DNA of 64,000 nt from Chiridota heheva (lineage: Eukaryota; Echinodermata; Holothuroidea; Apodida; Chiridotidae), in contig JAIGNY010004520.1 in NCBI GenBank assembly GCA_020152595.1, forward strand, positions 2,881,001 through 2,945,000, written 5' to 3'. The notes below the pieces were generated by a model. The model saw only the letters and a program-made list of their open reading frames with translations. It searched no databases and was not told the origin of the DNA. A program made the translations under genes and the position numbers. Shown one piece after another: positions 57,425 to 64,000 of this stretch (position 1 is the first letter of the stretch; each line of letters starts with the position of its first letter).

Positions 57425-58615
57425 CTGATAAAAAATTCAAAACAGGAATTTAAAAGGAAAATCAAAAGAGTAAATGACGATTGTGTTTGAATTACATGTG
57501 TTCTACCAGAGCGTCAATAAGTAAACATAAACTCCCTGTAAGTACAGCAAATAGGTCACACTCATAGCAACGTGGTAATTAGGTGGGGCAAACAAACCTC
57601 AATTCCATAATCATGCATGACCAATGCATTGGCATTTAGATGTTCATGTGGCCTGCTGCAAGCTTTGATCCATTTATGGCACTTCTCTGGATCTTTAGAG
57701 TTTTTAGCAAAAGTAATAAACAAAATTCCATTTGCTAATTATTCAGGGTAACGCGAATCTGATTTACAAAGCCCGTAGCAATAGCCCGTAGGTGCAATTT
57801 TTCTTCACCATTTTGTCGTCACTCAGTCTTTTGAGTGTAGAAATTTGTTCTGTGTAATATATGGCATTGACTGCATGAAAGTGCGCCACTAGCTAGCTGT
57901 ACTGTACCAGTATTGCGTAGGCTTTTCCCCCACTCAGTTACGCAGATTTTGTTGCTATAGGCAAATTCGGGCGGTGATTGGTTAAAAAAAGCTGTGAATC
58001 AACTAACTTAGAGAGGTTAATTATGTTTCATGATATAATTATGTAGTTCAGGGGTAGGCAATCCAAATGTCAAGAAGAGTCAATCAGTATCTCACAAAAC
58101 CTCTGGGAGGTGGTATATATCAGTTTATTAAAACATCTAATTAGTGAGAATGATGGGTCAGTTTGGAACAATCAGAATGTAGATCATACACACACACACC
58201 CACACACAGACAGACAAACAGGGCATAACACAAAAGAAGCAGGTTTATCCTGAATAAGTATTATGGCCCTGGGGGCACTTCCATATGTGAGGTGTATATA
58301 TGCCGCCCAAACAAGTTTTGTTTTTTCATAATTTTCATAGTGCGGGTCCCCAAAAAAGCTCTTTTACATTGTTAATTTCAAACTGCTGGTCTTTCTTTAT
58401 ATTTTTTCTTTACTCGATACTGCAAGTATCAAAATTGACTTCTTCCATACTGCGGGTGACTGGATTATGGCTCCGAACCCCTGCTCCTCCAAGAACTTTC
58501 AAACTGATATAGTAGAAGAAAACAAACCGCAAAGAAGGATTCTGACTTCAATTGGATTCTGTGTAATTATGATTAAAGTCAAGACAAGCAAATTCATAGC
58601 TGATTATAAACTATT
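57425..58615. other. CCDC6 intron, left part
   Basis: Includes a (CA)n tract at 58190-58210. No exon or element ends recognised before the SINE at 58620. Confidence 0.45.
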
Positions 58616-58619
58616 CAGG

Positions 58620-58899
58620 TTGAGTATAAAATTGACAAGCTAAGCTTAATCTATTAGGCTTATAGAGCCGTTGCTTATCCCCGGTTTCAAAGGCGCAAGC
58701 GGATGAGAGTACATTACTCTCCCTGGACAGGATCACCAATCCATTGTAGACTAACTCCCCAGCAATGCTGGTGCTTATTTTACAGCTGAGTTGACTGAAG
58801 CAAGTAGAGTAAAGTGTCTTCCTCAAGGACACAATGCAAAACTCATTATGGGAATCAAGCCCGGTACCTTTCGAATAAGCGCATGACTCCTTAACCATT
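58620..58899 (-). mobile_element. tRNA-derived SINE, copy B
   Basis: The reverse complement carries a B-box-like GGGCTTGATTCCC and A-box-like CAATGGTTAAGGAGTC, then the same body as 27040-27325 (GTCCTTGAGGAAGACACTTT, CTCTACTTGCTTCAGTCAAC, CAGCATTGCTGGGGAGTTAG). Its 5' edge meets the MITE at 58905, which inserted into or next to the tRNA-like head. Confidence 0.85.
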
Positions 58900-58904
58900 G
58901 CATC

Positions 58905-59294
58905 CAGACCCCTAGCTTGATTTACAAGGGGCAGGGTGCTAAACTTCCTAAAGGGCACATTAACATGCGCATGAAGCGCTGCGTCTTTTCGGCGTGGAGT
59001 CCAAGGGCCCCTTAAGGATCAATCCCGTGGTGAAGAAGCTCTGGGATTTTAAAGTATTCTGATTGATAAGGACCAGTCATTAGCTACGGTGTAGCCAAAC
59101 AGGATGATTGCTTACTATGCTATGATTCTGTATCCCTGTAAGGTATTTCAATGATGAGGCTAATTAAGATCAATAAGTTAAAAAAAATTAAATCTAAGAA
59201 GACTTTTTTTTTCATGGGGGGGGGGGGGGGGCAGGGCGGATCCACAGAGGGGTAGGGCGGGCCATCCCTGTGAAACAGCAAAGCTAGGGGTCTG
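58905..59294. mobile_element. 390-bp MITE next to a CCDC6 splice donor, copy 1
   Basis: Inverted ends CAGACCCCTAGCTT / AAGCTAGGGGTCTG are flanked by the 5-bp duplication GCATC (58900-58904 and 59295-59299). The interior includes GGGCAGGGTGCTAAAC, a poly-T/poly-G tract and GGGGTAGGGCGGGCC. It lies 26 nt inside the intron from the CCDC6 exon edge at 59321. Homologous, in inverted orientation, to 60444-60927. Superfamily not assigned. Confidence 0.88.
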
Positions 59295-59320
59295 GCATCT
59301 AAAATTGCCAAGATTCCAAC

Positions 59321-59424
59321 CTTTTCTCTGTTTCCAATCTGTCCATCCGTTTCCATAACCTGTTAACCAATCCTTCTTGCTCTTGCTCAAGTGCATTTTC
59401 TAAGTCCACCTTCTCTCTCCTCAG
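59321..59424 (-). CDS. CCDC6: CCDC6 orthologue, coiled-coil exon (first CCDC6 exon in window)
   Basis: The minus-strand exon reads [20 protein letters not shown] followed by [14 protein letters not shown] and a split arginine. This is almost identical to the coiled-coil segment of animal CCDC6 as I remember it (LRREKIDLENTLEQEQE.LV). CCDC6 is a coiled-coil phosphoprotein. Vertebrate CCDC6 is linked to DNA-damage signalling and is the 5' partner of RET fusions. The acceptor is GTTACAG and the exon opens in phase 0. The donor is AAAAG|GTTGGA, weak at positions +3 to +5. A MITE begins 26 nt into the following intron. Earlier coiled-coil exons and the N terminus are not in the window. Confidence 0.93.
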
Positions 59425-59779
59425 CTGTAACATGAAAATAAAGCAGAAAATATACAATTATTAATAACACAAGCATCACAAAATGATACAACTGAATGAA
59501 CCTTGAAACCTCTACCCCACGAAACAGTCCTTATCCGGATCTGGGTGATCCCTAGCCATTCACCTGCCTGCTTAGACCCTACTACTCTTACCAGTGTGTG
59601 GGATTGAGGGATTCCCACACATATCATTAAATTCCCCCTCAAAAATAATTGAAGGGGGAAAATTCCTGCCAAAAAAACCCTCAAAAAAAACAGAAGCAAA
59701 AGGTATTGTGGTTCCGATGCTTTTTCATAAATTGATTGATTTGTATAATTTGTATTAACTGTCATGTAATTGTATATCA

Positions 59780-60350
59780 TAAACTATTTGTTCCATATTT
59801 ATTCCTAAACCACAGCTACCATGCAGATCAATAAAAATGTTGACAACATTAGCATTTGCACAATAATTAACAACATCATCAAAGCAAGTATGATGCAAAA
59901 ACGATTGCTCATTTATCCTTTTTCAAGAATTTGTCAGCAAGCCGCCTGCCTACTCATTAGCATTCATGACATCACTAACCACAACATTAGAACATATGTA
60001 CAGACCATGACCCATCTGTGTACCACATATAGCATAAATCTGATATATCGTTTATGGTGTTTACATCATGTGGCACTTTCATGTTAAGCCACGTCCCACC
60101 ATGCATATTAATGACACCTGTTGATAACATAAGCATGTACACAACCAACAAAATTATCATGCCCAATATGATGCAAAACGGACATACAGTTGCTCATTTA
60201 TCACTTTTTCCAAATTTTCACTTTAAGCCCCGCCCACTTAAATGCATAAAATCACCACAACAAATATTAGGCTATATCTGCAGACCATGGGCTATCTGTG
60301 TACCATATAATTCATTACTCCAGTTTACTGTTCTTGAAATACTTTGTTTA
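59780..60350 (+). repeat. A/B repeat cluster 2, first block
   Basis: Same family as 47095-48740. It includes CAGATCAATAAAAATGTTGA, GCAAGTATGATGCAAAAACG and TTAAGCCCCGCCCACTTAAA units. It is located upstream (minus sense) of the coiled-coil exon and is interrupted at 60360 by a LINE fragment. Confidence 0.85.
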
Positions 60351-60359
60351 CAAGCTCTT

Positions 60360-61215
60360 TTCAGCACAAACTGCAACACACACAGAACTCTGCTGCAAGA
60401 CTGGTCACATGTTCTAAACCATTCACTCATGCAACTCCAATCCCAAACCCCTAGCTTTGCTGTTTTACAGGGGTGGTCGCCCTGCCCCTCTGTGGACCCG
60501 CCCTTCCCCAGGTCCGCCCTGCCCCTTTGGGGTTCGCCCTGCCCCTCTTGAGAAAAAAATGTATTTTTCAGATTTTTTTATAGATTTTTTAGATTTCGTT
60601 TTAGATTTATTATCTATTTTTTTTTTTAATTTTTCAGATTTTTTTTTTTTTTTTTTTACTTAATAATTCAAATTAGCCTCATAAATGATATACTTTACAT
60701 GGATACAGAACCCAGAAAGATAGATTGTTCCTTATTAGTCAGAATAGTTTAATTCTCAGATGTATGATTATAGCTAAAATCCCAAAGCTTCTTCACTAGG
60801 GGATTGAGCCTTAATTAAGGGTGCCCCTGGACTCAACGCCAAAAAGATGCAGCGTTTCGCGCGTGCATAAATGTGTCCCTCAACAAGTCTAGCACCCTGC
60901 CCCTTTTTAAATCAAGCTAGGGGTCTGAGTCCTTCATAACTTACACTAGCTCCCTCTTAAATCGCGCATCAACTTCAAAGTTCCTCTGTTAATATTCAAA
61001 TGTGTGCACAATCTTGCTCCCAGGATCTTATCCACATGTACACTGCTGTCTACGCTCCAGTTCTAAGTTATCGCTTCTATTTCCTTCTGTTTCTACAGTC
61101 GTATGGTCATAATTCGTTTCAATCTTCAGCTGCTTTTCTCTGGAACAATCTACCAACACTTATCAAAGAGGCTCAAACTGTAACGAACTTTAAATCATCG
61201 TAAAAACACATCTTT
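60360..61215 (+). mobile_element. CR1/L2-like LINE fragment interrupted by a MITE
   Basis: 60362-60443 encodes LQHTQNSAARLVTC then HATPI, the LQ..QN.AARL(I/V)....HVTPI signature. After the MITE, 60928 onward resumes with LHNLH and an in-frame stop at the tryptophan position of the usual LHWLP motif. It continues with SRINFKV and, in another frame, YGHNSFQSSAAFLWNNLPTL. Reading across the MITE restores register, which supports a clean insertion. Stops and frameshifts make it inactive. Confidence 0.85.
60444..60927. mobile_element. 484-bp MITE, copy 2, inserted into the LINE
   Basis: Ends CAAACCCCTAGCTTTGC / GCTAGGGGTCTG are flanked by AATCC (60439-60443) and AGTCC (60928-60932), a 5-bp duplication with one difference. 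It is inverted relative to copy 1 at 58905-59294. Internally it has CCGCCCTGCCCCTTTGGGG repeats and a long poly-T. Confidence 0.88.
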
Positions 61216-61319
61216 TCTCACTTCTATAAGTTGTTTCCCTATTCCTCCCCACCCCTTTTATCTTATTTTTCTTTTTTCTTTAGTGCAATGAGACTTTAGT
61301 GTGTGTTGCGTTGTTACCA

Positions 61320-62690
61320 AACTTGAAACAAAACAGATATGTGGTTGTTAAAAAATGATTATTTCAAGATTTTTACTTTAAGCCCCGCCTTTTCATTAAT
61401 ATGCATGACATCATCATTAAAAACAAAAGGGCACATCTACAGACCATGGACTATCTGTGTACCACATATAACATTACTCCAGTTTACTGTTCTTCGCCAG
61501 TGCACCACAACTGGTTATCAAAGGCCGTGGCATTGACTTGGTTGTCGATTTTATGTCTGTCCGTATGTCGTACCTGTGTTCTCGTCCAGGTCGTATTAAG
61601 CGTTTCGTGATAGCATTGTTTCTATCATAACCAATTACGCAGGTGACAACCGCGTCATTGTAATTGTGTGTTCACTCGCCATCGTCGTGTTCTTAAAATA
61701 CTGTGTTTACAAGCTCTTTTCAGCAAAACCATATTAAGCCCTGCCCACTACGCATATTAATGAAATTCAGCAGTTTTACATCATGAACATGTCCACACCA
61801 GCTAACATCATAATTAGGCCAAATATGAAACAAAACAAACATTTGTTGTTGAAATATGAACATTTGAAGATTTTTACATTAAACCCCACCTACTCAATAA
61901 TATGCATGACATCACAATAAACACAATAGGGCATATCTATAGACCATGGGCTATTTGTGTACCAAATATGACATGAATCCAGTGAGATAACGCATTCACG
62001 AGCTGGCTGTCACATACACACACACCATCATGACCGCATAGGCTCCTGATGCTATTGCATCGGAACCAAAAATGGGCTAAATGTATACAGAATATGACAT
62101 GAATCCAGTTTACCATTCTTCAGCAAAATCATCTTAAGCCCCGCCCACTATGTATATTATGAAATTCATCATTTTTACTTTAAGAAGATATACACACTAA
62201 CTCACATCATGATTATACCAAATATGAAACAAAACAGATATGTGGTTGTTAAAATATAAACATTTCAAGATTTTTATCTTAAGTCCTGCCTACTCATTAA
62301 TATGCATGACATCACCATCAAAAACAATAGTGCACATCTATGGACCATGGGCTATCTGTGTAACGAATATAATATGAATCCAGTTTACAGTGCTTCAGAT
62401 ACTGTGTTTACAAGCTTTTTTCAGCAGAATCATATTAAGCCCCGCCCACTACGCATATCAATAAAATTCGACGTTTTTACATCATGAACATGTACACATC
62501 AGATAACATCATAATTACACATATTTCAAATATGAAACAAAACAGACATGCAGTTGTTGAAATATGAGCATTTCAAGATTTTTACATTAAGCCCCGCCTA
62601 CTACTTAATATACATGACATCGTCAACAAAAATAATAGGGTTCTTAAGATATCATGTTTACGAGCTGGCCATCACACACACACACACACA
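61320..62690 (+). repeat. A/B repeat cluster 2, second block
   Basis: At least four more ~300-bp units. Two end in a GAGCTGGC(T/C)(G/A)TCACA(C)n-type stretch with (CA)n, followed by ATCATGACCGCATAGG(C/T)T and CTGATGCTAT (61999-62070 and 62660-62745). These probably mark the true 3' end of the parent repeat unit. An unrelated GTGGCATTGACTTGG... stretch at 61500-61690 interrupts one unit. Confidence 0.85.
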
Positions 62691-64000
62691 CACACATACA
62701 CACCCACGTCATCATGACCGCATAGGTTGCTGATGCTATCCCATCAGAACCAAAAATGCCAAATTTGGCATTTTGGGCTTTTCTAGGTGTTTTCAAAAAG
62801 AAATCCCCTTTTTTTTTAAATCCTCTCAAAAATTACACAATGGGGGAGGGAAGGAGAGGGGGGTAGGGGAGGTGTGGGGGAGGAGAGGGGGGAAATAGGG
62901 GAGGGTGGGGGAATCCACCCCTAAATTTTGAACTCTAGTGTGACACTTACCAACCCATCTAGAAACCAATCTTTTCAACTACTTCACACTACCCAACATG
63001 CCTACCCTATTTAGTCTTTCAACTTCCCTGATTTACATATCGTCCCCCATCCACAGTTTTGCAGGATAGAACTTTATTTGGATTTAATCCTTCTAACCCC
63101 TGTCAGACTGCAACTAAGTAAAGGGCAGGTCACCTTTGCTGGTGTGTTACGATAAGTGTTACTATTGGCCCTTGCTGAACTGAAATTACAGAAAGTGAAA
63201 CACAGGTCCCTTTTGATGGCGTGGTCTGACAAGGGCATTAGTATGATAATGATGTACTGTATACATGGTAATGATATGATAATATGGCAAAGGGCCATTC
63301 CGCAGTCTGTAACTTACCGTATGTAATGAGCCGCGAAATGGCCCCAATGTACTGTTATTCAGTACTCTCGATATAAACATCTAAATTGTAATGCAGACAC
63401 TGCATGTGTATGTACAGTAAGTCACATTTGGTATGTGCCTGTAAAAGGCACTGTACTTTCAAAGCCTCGTTTAGGCCAGAATCAGGGTTTCAGCCAATGA
63501 TTCAGATTATAGAAGTAGTTTCAGAAGTTAGGATCTGTTAAGTGTACAATCACAAGACCCTAACACAGCACTCAACTGAAACTTGAGAATGTTGTTTATT
63601 TTAGAATGTAACAAACAAAAACCACAATTCATTTGTTGTTGATTTCAAATGTATGTTCAAACTCAATTAAAAGTCAAAGGTATATTACACGTATATTATG
63701 GAGTGCAGATCCCTTTTCCAGGTGTGGTCTGACAAGGGAAATAATATGACACTGACAATGACGTACTGTATACAAGGAAATGATATGGGCAATTTACACT
63801 GTAGTTCAGTGCTCTCAATATGAACAAATAAATTATAATGCAGACACTGCTTGTAATGTATGTACAGTTAGTCTCATTTGGTATGTGCCTGTCAGGTATT
63901 TTTTTTTATGGCACTGTACTTTCAGAGCCTCATTTAGGGCCTTAATCAGGGTTTGGTTTATATTACAGAAGTGAGGATTAGTTTGGTGAGGATTAGTTAA
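62691..64000. other. Gene-free stretch with G-rich tract and a diverged direct duplication
   Basis: 62840-62915 is a strongly G-rich tract. Bases around 63190-63480 and 63700-63950 are diverged direct copies, sharing GTGGTCTGACAAGGG, AATGATATG, ATGCAGACACTGC, TTTGGTATGTGCCTGT and GGCACTGTACTTTCA. This is the intron or upstream side of the CCDC6 gene. No further CCDC6 exon was found. Confidence 0.5.

Overview
This is an A+T-rich animal nuclear window dominated by repeats. Coding information is carried in short exons with GT-AG introns, and no bacterial or organellar features are visible. Two conserved animal genes can be read from protein similarity recalled from memory. The words taggcctac/aggcctac occur repeatedly. 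Together with the density of non-LTR fragments, tRNA-derived SINEs, MITEs and minisatellites, they suggest a marine invertebrate deuterostome such as an echinoderm or hemichordate. That placement is inference.

Layout. 0-1.6 kb: two head-to-head minisatellite arrays. 4-10 kb: duplications, a hAT-like MITE with a palindrome, a LINE fragment, a ~100-bp-arm foldback and a family of A/T-rich minisatellites. 12.9-17.7 kb: a complete three-exon gene on + for a 92-residue UPF0728 (human C10orf53-type) protein. 18.05-19.03 kb: a tRNA-type SINE whose middle has expanded into a ~47-copy 15-bp minisatellite. 22.7-25.7 kb: two hAT-like MITEs flanking the last exons of an unrecognised + strand gene (23.0-24.6 kb). 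27-34 kb: a SINE, a 35-bp array of 1.6 kb, a terminal-inverted-repeat element filled with 66-bp repeats, a Harbinger-like MITE and a GATCACATGTGATG array. 35.7-59.4 kb: the 3' part of a CCDC6 orthologue on the minus strand. It has five exons plus a candidate 39-nt cassette exon, and its introns hold most of the repeats. These include an array split by a 1.2-kb hAT-like element, a ~46-bp array, a foldback element with a nested LINE tail, two opposed 26-bp arrays, and interspersed A/B repeats. 58.6-64 kb: SINE, MITE and LINE nests and more A/B repeats. The 5' exons of CCDC6 must lie beyond base 64,000.

No dedicated new molecular system (defence, toxin or biosynthetic cluster) was found. The strongest leads are the 39-nt in-frame CCDC6 cassette, the unrecognised 23-24.6 kb gene, a partial self-duplication inside the UPF0728 intron, and several mobile elements that carry or nucleate minisatellites, some with clean target-site duplications.
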